Shown here: in pieces, positions 16,856-25,973 of the stretch
Numbering within the stretch: position 1 is the first letter of the stretch
How the letters are laid out: each line of letters starts with the position of its first letter
Source of the DNA: Bradyrhizobium daqingense
GTDB lineage: Bacteria > Pseudomonadota > Alphaproteobacteria > Rhizobiales > Xanthobacteraceae
Direction: 5' to 3'
Length of the DNA stretch: 64,000 nt
Assembly: GCF_021044685.1 (NCBI RefSeq)
Contig: NZ_CP088014.1
Coordinates: 3,458,001 to 3,522,000, forward strand
Position numbers and translations under genes: made by a program
Notes under the pieces: generated by a model
The model's database searches: none
The model's input: only the letters and a program-made list of their open reading frames with translations
What the model was told of the DNA's origin: nothing

Positions 16856-18046
16856 TTAGCGCGCCCGCTCGATGTAAGCGGCGAGGATGGCGCGCTCCTC
16901 GCTGGTCATCTCGGTGACGTTGCCCGGCGGCATGGCATTCGACCAGGCGGCCACACGGCCGATCAGGCGGATGTTGCGATGGATGTGCTCGGGCGCATCG
17001 AGCAGGATGCCCTTCGGCGCGGTGACGATGCCGGCCCACACCGGCTCGGCGGCGTGGCACATGCTGCAGCGGGACATCACGATCTCCTCGACATTGGCGA
17101 GTGTCGGCGGTGCCGGCAGTGTGGCGGACTTGACCTCGCGCGGGCCGGCCGCGGAGAGGAAGAGGATCGCGATCACGCCGATTGCCGCGACGCCCCAGAC
17201 CCACCACGGCGATTTGCGCCCCGCGTGCCGCTCGTTGAAGAAATGGCGGATCACCGGGCCGAGCGCCAGGATGATGGCGACGATGATCCAGTTGTAGCGC
17301 GTGGCATAGAGCAGGGGATAGTGATTGCTGATCATCAGCACGACCACGGGGAGCGTCAGATAATTGTTATGGACCGAGCGCTCCTTGCTGGCCTTGCCGA
17401 GCTTCGGATCCGGCGCCTGTCCCGCCATCAGGCTGGCAACGATCTTCTTCTGGTTCGGGATGATGAGCGCGAAGACGTTGGCGACCATGATGGTGCCGAT
17501 GATCGCGCCGATCTGGTTGAAGGCGCCGCGGCCGCTCAGCACGTGGGTAAAGGCATAGGTGAGCGCGACCAGGAACAAATAGCCGCCGATGGCGAACGGC
17601 AGCTCGCGCTGCGCAAGTCCGGTTCGGCAGGCGGCTTCATAGAGTAGCCAGGCCAGTGCGAGGCTGCAGAAGCTGAACAGGCCGGCCTGAAACGGTGTGA
17701 GGTCGAGAATGGACTTGTCGACCAGGAACAGATCGGCCTCGAGATAATACACCACCACCATCAATGCGAAGCCGGACAGCCAGGTGGTGTAGGCCTCCCA
17801 TTTGAACCAGGTCAGCTCGTCCGGCATCTGGGAAGGCGCGACCAGATACTTCATGATCCGGTAGAAGCCGCCGCCATGCACCTGCCAAGCTTCGCCCTGC
17901 ACGCCTTTGGGGAGATCGGCTTTGGGCCTGAGGCTCAGATCGAGGGCGATGAAATAGAAGGAACTGCCGATCCAGGCGATGGCGGCAACCACGTGCAGCC
18001 AGCGGAGCAGCAGGCTCGCCCATTCCGATATGACGGATCCCCACAT
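16856..18046 (-). CDS. puuD: urate hydroxylase PuuD, membrane-bound with C-terminal cytochrome c domain
   Basis: A 396-residue integral membrane enzyme that oxidises urate to 5-hydroxyisourate, replacing the soluble urate oxidase in many proteobacteria. Eight or nine membrane segments are visible, starting with the heme/urate-oxidase N-terminal-type helix LLRWLHVVAAIAWIGSSFYF (residues 12-31), GGGFYRIMKY and HNNYLTLPVVVLMISNHYP. A single c-type heme site CSMCH lies about 65 residues from the C-terminus, followed by AIERAR-type end and the axial Met candidate in AMPPGN. ATG 18046 is preceded by GGGAAG. No other purine-degradation gene is close, so it is a detached member of that pathway. Confidence 0.92.
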   Translation of the reverse strand: MWGSVISEWASLLLRWLHVVAAIAWIGSSFYFIALDLSLRPKADLPKGVQGEAWQVHGGGFYRIMKYLVAPSQMPDELTWFKWEAYTTWLSGFALMVVVYYLEADLFLVDKSILDLTPFQAGLFSFCSLALAWLLYEAACRTGLAQRELPFAIGGYLFLVALTYAFTHVLSGRGAFNQIGAIIGTIMVANVFALIIPNQKKIVASLMAGQAPDPKLGKASKERSVHNNYLTLPVVVLMISNHYPLLYATRYNWIIVAIILALGPVIRHFFNERHAGRKSPWWVWGVAAIGVIAILFLSAAGPREVKSATLPAPPTLANVEEIVMSRCSMCHAAEPVWAGIVTAPKGILLDAPEHIHRNIRLIGRVAAWSNAMPPGNVTEMTSEERAILAAYIERAR

Positions 18047-18273
18047 GATCTTCCCATCAGTCGCGACAGCGATGCCGCAGCTTTGATGTCCGCGCCTTCC
18101 GCCCTTACAATGTGTCGCACCTATCTGCGGTGTTTTCCAGTACGATGGAGCGCGCCCGATGCACATCGTGCGGGCATGAGCTGACGTGGGATGCGGCAGG
18201 TCCGAGTTGCGGTAGAACGTTCGCAGATGATCGGCGTTGATGGTCGGCAGCTAGAGGTGGGGAGAAGGGCGAC

Positions 18274-19614
18274 GTGAAGAGCAGGATTTCGTCTGCGGCG
18301 ATATCCGCAGTGCTGCTGGGCGCGATCGCGGTCGGCGCGCAGGCCGAACCGGTGTTGCAAGGCAAGGACGCCTATGGCGATTGGCGGGCGGATAAGCCCG
18401 GCACGGTCAGGTTGATCCGGCCGCAGGATCTGGTCAGGCCCGGCGCGACGCGGTCGGTCGCGAGCTCGTCGCGTGTGGTGCCACGTTCGCCGGACGCGGA
18501 GCCTCAGGTGCCGGCCGGCTTCAGGATCGAACTCTTCGCCGAGGGTCTGCGCGCGCCGCGCATCATCAGGGTCGCGCCGAACGGCGATGTCTTCGTTGCG
18601 GAGACGCGGGCCGGCACCATCCGCGTGCTGCGCGCAGGTGAGGGCGGCAAGGTCGCGAGCAACGAGGTGTTTGCCAGCGGGCTGCGGCAACCCTTCGGCA
18701 TCGCCTTCTTTCCGAATGGCGACAATCCCCAATGGGTCTACGTCGCCAACACCGACAGCGTCGTCCGCTTTCCCTACCAGGCCGGCGATCTCAAGGCGCG
18801 CGGCAAGGCGGAGACGATCGTGGCGAGCCTGCCGCATGACGGCGGCCATTCCACCCGCGACATCGTCTTCACGCCCGACAACAAACGCATGCTGGTCTCG
18901 GTCGGCTCGCTCAGCAACGTCGCCGAAGGCATGGGCACGCCGCCGGGCGGACTGGAGGCGTGGTCGAAGGCGCAACCGCTCGGCGCCACATGGGCGAGCG
19001 AAACCGAGCGCGCCGCCGTGCTCGCTTTCACCCCCGACGGCAAGGAGCGCAAGATCTACGCCACCGGCATCCGCAATTGCGTCGGCCTCGCGATCCAGCC
19101 GCAGAGCGGTGTGCCCTGGTGCTCGAACAACGAACGCGATGGCCTTGGCGACGATCTCGTGCCCGACTACGTGACCAGCGTGAAGGAGGGCGGCTTCTAC
19201 GGCTGGCCGTGGTTCTATATCGGCAACAACGAAGACCCGCGCCATTCCGGCGCGCGGCCGGACCTCAAGGACAAGGTGACGGTGCCGGATGTGCTGATCC
19301 AGCCGCATTCGGCCTCGCTCGGCATGACCTTCTATCAGGGCACGCAGTTTCCGTCCGAATACCAGGGCGATGCTTTCGCCGCTCAGCACGGCTCCTGGAA
19401 TAGGTCGAAGCGCACCGGCTACAAGCTGATCCGCATCAGGATGAAGGACGGCAGGCCGACCGGCGAGTACGAGGATTTCGTCACGGGGTTCGTTGTGAAC
19501 GACAGCGAAGTGTGGGGCAGGCCGGTGGGAGTCGCGGTGACGAAGGACGGATCGCTGCTGCTGTCGGAAGACGGCAACGGCACGATCTGGCGGGTGACAA
19601 GCGTAGCGCGGTGA
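18274..19614 (+). CDS. PQQ-dependent sugar/sorbosone dehydrogenase-like protein
   Basis: Exported 446-residue beta-propeller of the soluble glucose/sorbosone dehydrogenase family. GTG start, signal peptide 1-25 (AISAVLLGAIAVGAQAEP). The six-bladed propeller runs from about residue 90 (GFRIELFAEGLRAPRIIRVA) to the end; the PQQ-site style motif HDGGHSTRDIVF lies near residue 190 and GNNEDPRHSGARPDL follows in blade 4. Family members oxidise aldoses or L-sorbosone in the periplasm with PQQ as cofactor. No heme c domain is fused. No pqq genes are close by. Substrate not assigned. Confidence 0.88.
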   Translation: MKSRISSAAISAVLLGAIAVGAQAEPVLQGKDAYGDWRADKPGTVRLIRPQDLVRPGATRSVASSSRVVPRSPDAEPQVPAGFRIELFAEGLRAPRIIRVAPNGDVFVAETRAGTIRVLRAGEGGKVASNEVFASGLRQPFGIAFFPNGDNPQWVYVANTDSVVRFPYQAGDLKARGKAETIVASLPHDGGHSTRDIVFTPDNKRMLVSVGSLSNVAEGMGTPPGGLEAWSKAQPLGATWASETERAAVLAFTPDGKERKIYATGIRNCVGLAIQPQSGVPWCSNNERDGLGDDLVPDYVTSVKEGGFYGWPWFYIGNNEDPRHSGARPDLKDKVTVPDVLIQPHSASLGMTFYQGTQFPSEYQGDAFAAQHGSWNRSKRTGYKLIRIRMKDGRPTGEYEDFVTGFVVNDSEVWGRPVGVAVTKDGSLLLSEDGNGTIWRVTSVAR

Positions 19615-19681
19615 CGCGCGCTCTTCGCCTCGCCCCGTGTGCGGTGAGAGGAAGCCAGCTCTCACCGTTTCCGCGGAAGCA

Positions 19682-19733
19682 GCCCCTCACCCCGACCCTC
19701 TGCCCTTAAGAACGGGGAGAGGGAGAAGATCAT
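19682..19733. repeat. CCCTCACCC/AGAGGG palindromic intergenic repeat
   Basis: Between two converging genes. CCCTCTGCCC and GGGGAGAGGG form a hairpin around TTAAGAAC, and the flank CCCCTCACCCCGACC resembles the repeat at 36731-36849. It could serve as a terminator for both genes. Confidence 0.55.
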
Positions 19734-20530
19734 CCCCGCCTCACGCTGGCCCCGCCATCCACCGGCAGCGTCACGCCGGTGATGAAGTTCGCCTCGTCCG
19801 ACGCCAGGAACAGCGCGGCGTTGGCGACGTCCCATCCCGTGCCCATCTTCTTGCGCAGCGGCACCTTGCTGTCGCGCTCGGCTTCGACTTCGGCGCGGGT
19901 CTTGGACCATTCGCGAGCGCGGGTGTCGACTGCCATCGGCGTGTTCATCAGCCCGGGGAGGATGACGTTGGCGCGGATGCCGTATTCGGCGTTCTGGTAG
20001 GCAAGCTGCTCGGTGAAGGCGATCATCGCCGACTTCGTCGCCTTGTAGGCGACATACGGATAGGTGGTGATCGCCGCCATCGAGGAGATGTTGATGATGG
20101 CGCCGCTGCGTTGCGCGCGCATGATCGGGATCACTTCTTTCGCGGCGAGGATGCAGCTCTTCAGATTGATGGCGACCACGCGATCGAATGCCTCCTCGGT
20201 CAGCTGCAGCAATTCGGCATCGCCGCCGGCGAGGCTGACGCCGACATTGTTGTGCAGCACGTCGATCTGGCCCCACCGCGAACTGGCGTCCGCGATCATC
20301 GCCTTGATGTCGTCAGCCTTGGTCACGTCGGCCTTGAAGGCCGCGGCGATGCCTTGCTTCGCCGTGATCATCGCAACCGTTTCCTGCGCCGATTCCAGCT
20401 GATGATCGACGCACAAGACCTTGGCGCCTTCGCGCGCGAAGGTGAGCGCCGTGGCGCGTCCGTTGCCCATGCCTTCGCCGGGGCTTTGCCCGGCGCCGAC
20501 CACGATCGCGACCTTGTCCTTGAGGCGCAT
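19730..20530 (-). CDS. SDR-family NAD(P)-dependent oxidoreductase
   Basis: A 266-residue classical short-chain dehydrogenase. The Rossmann start DKVAIVVGAGQSPGEGMGNG carries an enlarged version of the TGxxxGxG loop (GAGQSPGEGMGNG), seen in a subgroup of SDRs. HNNVG (the NNAG position) is near residue 92, the catalytic Ser in INISSMA near residue 146, and Tyr/Lys in YVAYKATKSA. A C-terminal INGxxLPVDGG-type motif (GVTLPVDGGASV) is present. The substrate is unknown. It converges with the sorbosone dehydrogenase gene and diverges from cyoA; neither suggests a pathway. Confidence 0.92.
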   Translation of the reverse strand: MRLKDKVAIVVGAGQSPGEGMGNGRATALTFAREGAKVLCVDHQLESAQETVAMITAKQGIAAAFKADVTKADDIKAMIADASSRWGQIDVLHNNVGVSLAGGDAELLQLTEEAFDRVVAINLKSCILAAKEVIPIMRAQRSGAIINISSMAAITTYPYVAYKATKSAMIAFTEQLAYQNAEYGIRANVILPGLMNTPMAVDTRAREWSKTRAEVEAERDSKVPLRKKMGTGWDVANAALFLASDEANFITGVTLPVDGGASVRRG

Positions 20531-20622
20531 CTCGGTTCACTCCCTGATATTTTCCTGCAGATTAGCAATCGCCCCAATCGGAGAGAAGGGCGCGGCTCCT
20601 GCGTTCATGTCATTGAGATCAC

Positions 20623-21600
20623 ATGGAATTGCATGTTGCGGCCGGCCCGTCGCGCATGGCGGCCCTTCGCTGCCGAGGAACCGTTGCGTCGTCGCGGCGT
20701 TTGTCGCCGAGCCTTTCCCGCGCTAGGCTCTGTCTCCGGGGCTTCCCAACCGCTAGTGGCTTGTCGATGAATCTGCTCGATCCGCAAGGGCCCGTGGCTG
20801 CGGGCAACAGCACCATCCTGATCGATTCAGTCTTCATCATGCTCGTGATCGTGGTACCCACCATCATCGCGATCCTCGGCTTTGCGTTCTGGTTTCGCGC
20901 CTCGAACCCGAGGGCGCGCTACCAACCCGACTTCGTCTATTCCGGCCGTGTCGAGATGGTGGTGTGGGCGATCCCTGCGCTCACCGTGATCCTGCTCGGC
21001 GGCGTCGCCTGGATCGGCTCGCACCAGCTCGATCCGGCCGCGCCCGTGCCCGGCACCGGCAGCCCGGTGCGGATCCAGGCCGTCTCGCTCGACTGGAAAT
21101 GGCTGTTCATCTATCCGGACCAGCGCATCGCCACCATCAACACCCTGACGGTGCCGGCCGGTGCCGAGCTGAAATTCCAGCTGACGTCGGCGAGCGTGAT
21201 GAACACGTTCTTCATCCCGCAGCTCGGCAGCATGATCTACACCATGAACGGCATGGTGACGAAGCTGAACCTGCGCGCCGACAATGAAGGCAGGCTGCAG
21301 GGCCTGTCGGCGCATTTCTCCGGCGACGGCTTCCCCGACATGATGTTCGACGTCAACGTGGTCTCGCCGCTCGCCTTTCCGGAATGGGTGGCGACCACCG
21401 CGAAGACCGATGCCGTGCTGAATGCGGACAGCTACAAGAAGTTGATGCAGCAGGGCATCGAGAAGGGCCGGCCGGTCTATCGTCTCGAAGACGCGCGCCT
21501 GTTCGATCTGATCGCAACCCAGCACATTCCGCCCGGGCCGGGCCCGGAGCTCGCATCCGAAGCGGGCCGGTCGCACAGTGGAGGCCACGATGCTCGGTAA
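20623..21600 (+). CDS. cyoA: cytochrome bo-type quinol oxidase subunit II
   Basis: Membrane-anchored subunit II of a heme-copper quinol oxidase. Two membrane helices ([20 protein letters not shown] and [19 protein letters not shown]) precede the periplasmic cupredoxin domain with [16 protein letters not shown] and [21 protein letters not shown]. The CuA Cys/His ligands of cytochrome c oxidases are absent, as expected for a quinol oxidase. The start is unsure: ATGs at 20623, 20656 and 20767 are in frame and none has a good ribosome site. The normal lipoprotein signal with its Cys just before the LLDPQG segment is missing in this frame, although a lipobox-like LVAC ends at 20764 one base out of frame. 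Overlaps cyoB by 11 bases. Confidence 0.88.
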   Translation: MELHVAAGPSRMAALRCRGTVASSRRLSPSLSRARLCLRGFPTASGLSMNLLDPQGPVAAGNSTILIDSVFIMLVIVVPTIIAILGFAFWFRASNPRARYQPDFVYSGRVEMVVWAIPALTVILLGGVAWIGSHQLDPAAPVPGTGSPVRIQAVSLDWKWLFIYPDQRIATINTLTVPAGAELKFQLTSASVMNTFFIPQLGSMIYTMNGMVTKLNLRADNEGRLQGLSAHFSGDGFPDMMFDVNVVSPLAFPEWVATTAKTDAVLNADSYKKLMQQGIEKGRPVYRLEDARLFDLIATQHIPPGPGPELASEAGRSHSGGHDAR

Positions 21601-23590
21601 GCTCGATTGGTCGGCCATCCCGTTCGATCAGCCGATCCCGCTCGTCGCAGGCGCGGTGGTGCTGGTCGCGATCCTCGCGGTGCTGGGCTGGGTCGTCGTG
21701 AAGGGGCATCTGCCCTATCTCTGGAACGAATGGATCACCAGCGTCGATCACAAGCGCATCGGCGTCATGTATGTGCTGCTGGCCTCGGTGATGCTGCTGC
21801 GCGGCGGCAGTGACGCCATCATGATGCGGATCCAGCAGGCCGTGGCTTACCAGTCGCAGGGCTATCTGCCGCCCGAGCACTACAATCAGATCTTCTCGGC
21901 GCACGGCACCATCATGATCTTCTTCGTGGCGATGCCGTTCGTGATCGGGCTGATGAACCTGATCGTGCCGCTCCAGCTCGGGGTGCGCGACGTCGCATTC
22001 CCGACGCTGAATTCGGTCGGCTTCTGGTTGACCGCGACCGGCGCGCTGCTGGTCAATATCTCGCTCGTGGTCGGCGAATTCGCGCGGACCGGCTGGCTCG
22101 CTTTCCCGCCGCTGTCGGAATTGTCCTACTCGCCCGGCGTGGGCGTCGATTACTACGCCTGGTCGCTCCAGATCTCCGGCGTCGGCACGCTGGTGGCCGG
22201 CATCAATCTCGTCACGACGGTGCTGAAGCTGCGGACCAAGGGCATGAATTACCTGCGCATGCCGATGTTCTGCTGGACCACGCTGGCCTCGAACCTCTTG
22301 ATTGTCGCAGCGTTCCCGATCCTCACCGCCACGCTCGCGATGCTGCTGCTCGACCGTTACCTCGGCTTCCACTTCTTCACCAACGAGGCCGGCGGCAACG
22401 TCATGATGTTCATGAATTTGATCTGGGCCTGGGGCCATCCCGAGGTCTACATCCTGGTGTTGCCGGCTTTCGGCATTTTCTCCGAGGTGGTCTCGACCTT
22501 CTCCGGCAAGGCGCTGTTCGGCTACCGCTCGATGGTACTGGCCACCATGGCGATCTGCGTCATCTCCTTCATGGTTTGGCTGCATCATTTCTTCACGATG
22601 GGCGCAGGGCCCAACGTCAACGCGATCTTCGGCATCGCCAGCATGATCATCGCGGTGCCAACAGGCGTGAAGATCTACAACTGGCTGTTCACGATGTATG
22701 GCGGCCGCATCCGCTTCGCGACGCCGATGCTGTGGGCGATCGGGTTCATGGTGACGTTCATCATCGGCGGATTGACGGGCGTGCTGCTCGCGGTGCCGCC
22801 GGCCGACTTCATCCTCCACAACAGTATGTTCCTGGTTGCGCATTTCCACAACGTCATCATCGGCGGCGTGCTGTTCGGCGCCTTCGCCGGCTTCGAATAC
22901 TGGTTTCCGAAGGCGTTCGGCTTCCGGCTCGACGAGCGCTGGGGCAAGGCTGCGTTCTGGTTCACCTTCACCGGCTTCTTCGTCACCTTCATGCCGCTCT
23001 ACATCGTCGGCCTGCTGGGCATGACGCGGCGAATGCAGCATTACGACGTCGCGGCGTGGCGGCCGTGGATGATCGTCGCGGCGATCGGCATGGCGGTGCT
23101 GACGATCGGCGTGATCTGCCAGATCGTGCAGATCGTCGTCAGCGTCCGCAATCGTGAGGCCTTGCGCGACCGCACCGGCGATCCCTGGGACGGGCGCTCG
23201 CTGGAATGGGCGACGTCGTCGCCGCCGCCAGTGTTCAATTTCGCCTTCAATCCGGACGTCCGCGGCGAGGACGCCTATTGGGACATGAAGGCCAAAGCCA
23301 GAAATGAAGCGCTCGCTGCCGACAGGCCGGAATATCAGGACATCGAAATGCCCCGGAACTCGCCGACCGGTTTCGTCTGCGCGTTCTTCGCTACCATCAT
23401 GGGCTTTGCGCTGATCTGGCACATCTGGTGGATGGTGATCCTGGGCGGCCTCGGCGCGTGGGCGACCTTCGTCGTGTTCGCTTGGCGCGACCATGATGAA
23501 TACGTCATTCCGGCCGCCGAAGTCGCGGCGATAGACCGGGTCAATCTCGAGGAGCGGCGCGGCCTCGTCAGCATGGCGGGAACAGTCTGA
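21590..23590 (+). CDS. cyoB: cytochrome bo-type quinol oxidase subunit I
   Basis: Catalytic 666-residue subunit that reduces O2 to water and pumps protons with quinol as donor. About 14-15 membrane helices. All metal ligands are visible: low-spin heme His in [12 protein letters not shown], the CuB region [15 protein letters not shown] with the cross-linking Tyr, the paired CuB histidines in WLHHFFTMG, and the HFHNVIIGG pair for the two hemes. ATG 21590 is chosen because GGAGG lies five bases before it; the in-frame GTG at 21578 is itself the ribosome site. Second gene of cyoABCD; its stop overlaps cyoC as TGATG. Confidence 0.96.
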   Translation: MLGKLDWSAIPFDQPIPLVAGAVVLVAILAVLGWVVVKGHLPYLWNEWITSVDHKRIGVMYVLLASVMLLRGGSDAIMMRIQQAVAYQSQGYLPPEHYNQIFSAHGTIMIFFVAMPFVIGLMNLIVPLQLGVRDVAFPTLNSVGFWLTATGALLVNISLVVGEFARTGWLAFPPLSELSYSPGVGVDYYAWSLQISGVGTLVAGINLVTTVLKLRTKGMNYLRMPMFCWTTLASNLLIVAAFPILTATLAMLLLDRYLGFHFFTNEAGGNVMMFMNLIWAWGHPEVYILVLPAFGIFSEVVSTFSGKALFGYRSMVLATMAICVISFMVWLHHFFTMGAGPNVNAIFGIASMIIAVPTGVKIYNWLFTMYGGRIRFATPMLWAIGFMVTFIIGGLTGVLLAVPPADFILHNSMFLVAHFHNVIIGGVLFGAFAGFEYWFPKAFGFRLDERWGKAAFWFTFTGFFVTFMPLYIVGLLGMTRRMQHYDVAAWRPWMIVAAIGMAVLTIGVICQIVQIVVSVRNREALRDRTGDPWDGRSLEWATSSPPPVFNFAFNPDVRGEDAYWDMKAKARNEALAADRPEYQDIEMPRNSPTGFVCAFFATIMGFALIWHIWWMVILGGLGAWATFVVFAWRDHDEYVIPAAEVAAIDRVNLEERRGLVSMAGTV

Positions 23591-24231
23591 TGGCGATGAC
23601 TGCGACCGCCGGCCACGCGCACGCCGATCCCCATCACATCGGGCTCGTCATCGAGCATCCCGGACCGGCGCCAAAGCGGATCGTGACCGCCTACGGCTTC
23701 TGGATCTTCCTGCTCTCGGACATCGTGATGTTCTCCTGCTTCTTTGCGGCCTATGCGGTCCTGGTGGGGCAGACCGCCGGCGGTCCGAAGGGCTCAGAGA
23801 TCTTCGAGCCGAGATACGTCGCGATCGAGACGGTCTGCCTGCTGCTGTCCAGCTTCACCTGCGGCATGGCCAGCATCGCGGCCGATGTGCGCAACCGGTT
23901 CTGGTTCTATCTCAGCATGACCGTGACCTGCGTACTCGGGCTGATATTCCTCGTCCTCGAGTTTCGCGAATTTGCCGATCTCATTGCGCGTGGTTATGGC
24001 CCGTCGCGAAGTGCGTTTCTGACGGCGTTCTTCTCGCTGGTTGGCTGCCATGGCCTTCACGTCTCGGCCGGCGTGCTGTGGCTGCTCACCATGATGGCCC
24101 AGGTGTTCGCAAAGGGCTTCCGTGCCGACATTTTGCGCCGGATGACGTGCTTTGCGCTGTTCTGGCACGCGCTCGACATCATCTGGGTCGCGGTGTTCTC
24201 CGTTGTCTATCTGCTTGGGAGTGGCGTATGA
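23590..24231 (+). CDS. cyoC: cytochrome bo-type quinol oxidase subunit III
   Basis: A 213-residue membrane subunit with five helices, as is usual for quinol oxidase CyoC. Family segments include YGFWIFLLSDIVMFSCFFAAYAV near the first helix, LETVCLLLSSFTCGM-like second helix and the final WHALDIIWVAVFSVVYLLG. It stabilises subunit I and shapes proton entry. The ATG is shared with the stop of cyoB (TGATG) and its stop overlaps cyoD (ATGA), so translation of the whole set is coupled. Confidence 0.95.
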   Translation: MAMTATAGHAHADPHHIGLVIEHPGPAPKRIVTAYGFWIFLLSDIVMFSCFFAAYAVLVGQTAGGPKGSEIFEPRYVAIETVCLLLSSFTCGMASIAADVRNRFWFYLSMTVTCVLGLIFLVLEFREFADLIARGYGPSRSAFLTAFFSLVGCHGLHVSAGVLWLLTMMAQVFAKGFRADILRRMTCFALFWHALDIIWVAVFSVVYLLGSGV

Positions 24232-24614
24232 GCGATCAGACCCACGCACGGACCGACCATGACCTCGCACCGGGCGAGGAAGAACAACACAGCGTCGGCA
24301 TGCGCATCCTCGGCTATGTCGTGGGCCTCGTCCTCGCGCTGCTGCTCACTGCGACGTCGTTCTTCGTCGCGGGCACGGATCTGGTCTGGCAGCCATCGAT
24401 CCCCGTCGCGCTGATCGTGCTGGCGATCGCGCAGATGGGCGTGCACCTGGTGTTCTTCCTGCACATCACCACCGGCCCCGACAACACCAACAATGTGTTG
24501 GCGCTCGCCTTCGGCCTCTTCGTCGTTTTCCTCGTGATCGGAGGCAGCGTCTGGATCATGGCGAATATGAACGCGAACATGGCGCCGATGGACCACATCA
24601 TGCGGATGCAGTGA
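24228..24614 (+). CDS. cyoD: cytochrome bo-type quinol oxidase subunit IV
   Basis: A 128-residue subunit with three membrane helices (ILGYVVGLVLALLLTATSFF, SIPVALIVLAIAQMGVHLVF and AFGLFVVFLVIGGSVWIM), typical of CyoD, which assists CuB loading and assembly of the oxidase. The start at 24228 overlaps the stop of cyoC as ATGA. The N-terminal 20 residues are acidic and histidine-rich. No cyoE (heme O synthase) follows; heme O must come from a gene elsewhere or the enzyme uses another heme. Confidence 0.93.
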   Translation: MSDQTHARTDHDLAPGEEEQHSVGMRILGYVVGLVLALLLTATSFFVAGTDLVWQPSIPVALIVLAIAQMGVHLVFFLHITTGPDNTNNVLALAFGLFVVFLVIGGSVWIMANMNANMAPMDHIMRMQ

Positions 24615-24674
24615 TGAAGCTGAACTATTGTTCTGGAAAATGGCTAAGGCGTTCTTGATTGCTGACGTTTCTGC

Positions 24675-24718
24675 GTCGTCATGGCCGGGCTTGTCCCGGC
24701 CATCCACGTCTTGATCTG
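24675..24718. repeat. CATGGCCGGG/CCCGGCCAT hairpin repeat
   Basis: A 9-base perfect stem (ATGGCCGGG and CCCGGCCAT) with a CTTGT loop, followed by CCACGTCTT. This is a repeat I recall as very frequent between genes of Bradyrhizobium. Placed 65 bases after the cyoD stop, it could end that transcript although no T-run follows. Confidence 0.7.
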
Positions 24719-24774
24719 CGGAAGCAAGGACGTGGAGGCGCGGGCACGACGGGCTCGGTTCTGGAGCGACCCAC

Positions 24775-24807
24775 AAAAAAGAAGAGCCGCTTGTGATGAC
24801 AAGCGGC
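24775..24807 (-). terminator. intrinsic terminator, minus strand
   Basis: GCCGCTTGT and ACAAGCGGC form a 9-base perfect stem with a 4-base loop (24786-24807). On the minus strand it is followed by TCTTCTTTTTT. It can end either the candidate small RNA or the nuclease transcript 180 bases upstream. Confidence 0.8.
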
Positions 24808-24905
24808 CCAAGTCTAGGGAGGAAACGCCCGAGCAAGGCAATCGGACCAAAGCCGGATTGCTGCCAAGGAAACGCTCGCGCGAAGCGCTTGCGTACATTG
24901 ATAAG
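24775..24905 (-). ncRNA. candidate trans-acting small RNA with anti-Shine-Dalgarno motif
   Basis: In the 370-base gap between cyoD and the nuclease gene. On the minus strand the sequence reads two GCGTTTCC boxes, the second followed by TCCC (together a CCTCCC anti-SD motif), separated by an imperfect stem around CGGCTTTGG, and then a strong hairpin with a T-rich tail at 24775-24807. This architecture, pyrimidine-rich CCTCC loop plus terminator, is what known alphaproteobacterial anti-SD small RNAs look like. A TTGAAC and TTATCA pair lies upstream near 24930-24900 as a possible promoter. The 5' end is a guess. The alternative is the untranslated tail of the nuclease mRNA, which ends at 24984. 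Confidence 0.42.
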
Positions 24906-24983
24906 TGCAGCAACTCGCCAAGGGGTTCAATTCCGGATCAATACGGTCTCGGACTACCACTCACGGATGCGTGAGGAAATTGC

Positions 24984-25772
24984 TCACTTCGGCCGGCGGC
25001 AATTATAGGCCTTGCGGAAGCCGGCGGCCTGGGCGTCGTCTTCCGAGCAGAACCAGCGGTCGGGCTTGGTGTTCGCCGGATAGCTCGGGCAGCCGCGCAG
25101 ATGATAGATGCCGATATTGCCGGTGACGCGCGCGCGCACCGCGAGCTTGCCCTTGATGCTGCAGCTCGGCGGCATGACCAGCTCCTCCGGAAACAGTACG
25201 GCACGGATTTCCTTGTCGCGGTCTGGCCGGCAGGCGGCGCCCAGCAGGGCAGCGTCCTTCTTGCCGCTACGGAAATCTTGCGGCGCAACAAAACAGCCCT
25301 TCCAGATGCCCGCCGCCGCCGTCTTGGCCTCGGTGGCCGCAGGCTTGACGTTGACCCTGACCGGCTCGCGCGCGAGCGCGAAGCCGAGCCTGATCAGCTG
25401 CTCGTTCAGGCTGGCCTTGTCGCCCTCGGCCGTGCAGATAGCTCGGTGCCGTTTGCCGAAGCTCTTTTCCGGCCCGACATCGTCGCAGCGCACCGTCCGT
25501 TTGTTGATGAGCTTGGTCAGTTGTTCGCGGGCCTCGATGCCGCAGGTCCAGGAATCGGCTTGGTTGTCGATGCAGACCTGGTCCAACTCGGGCGCGTCGA
25601 CACCGTCGAGCCGGTAGGTGACGTCGCCGACCTGGACCGAATTGCCGTCGCGGACGGTCGCGGCGCCGGTCAGCGCGGAGACCGGACCGGTCCCAGCCAG
25701 AAATCCGGACGAGGCGAACAACGAAACGAGCGCAAAAGCGCGGGCGGCGGCAAAGCAATTCTGGAAGGACAT
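24984..25772 (-). CDS. exported SNase-like (thermonuclease) protein with Cys-rich tail
   Basis: A 262-residue protein with a signal peptide (residues 1-33, [21 protein letters not shown]). The middle, about residues 35-160, follows the staphylococcal-nuclease-like fold: [26 protein letters not shown], then an inserted [15 protein letters not shown] pair of Cys residues, and FGKRHRAIC with [14 protein letters not shown]. The catalytic Arg of true nucleases (in RLDGVDAPE) is present; the second is less clear. The C-terminal 50 residues hold a domain with [31 protein letters not shown], the pattern often fused to such proteins. Substrate unproven. The minus-strand terminator lies downstream. Confidence 0.85.
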   Translation of the reverse strand: MSFQNCFAAARAFALVSLFASSGFLAGTGPVSALTGAATVRDGNSVQVGDVTYRLDGVDAPELDQVCIDNQADSWTCGIEAREQLTKLINKRTVRCDDVGPEKSFGKRHRAICTAEGDKASLNEQLIRLGFALAREPVRVNVKPAATEAKTAAAGIWKGCFVAPQDFRSGKKDAALLGAACRPDRDKEIRAVLFPEELVMPPSCSIKGKLAVRARVTGNIGIYHLRGCPSYPANTKPDRWFCSEDDAQAAGFRKAYNCRRPK

Positions 25773-25973
25773 ACGGTCTCGCTATCGATGGCGCGTGCGT
25801 CCTGTTCCTAGCATCCGGATGGGGCGATACCAATGGTCTGCGCCCTGCGAAGTGTGACATTCCGGCCTCGCGGCTTTACTCAACCGTCGCTCTGATCCTA
25901 TCGTTCGCCGGCCTTTGCGGACCGCGAAAGGCCGAATCGCCCGGAAAGCGGCGAGGGGGAGGAAAAGGTTGCG

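Noticed and set aside
21353..23494. Long minus-strand open frame opposite cyoB
   Set aside because: Asp/Arg/His-rich nonsense composition, a shadow of the cyoB coding strand.
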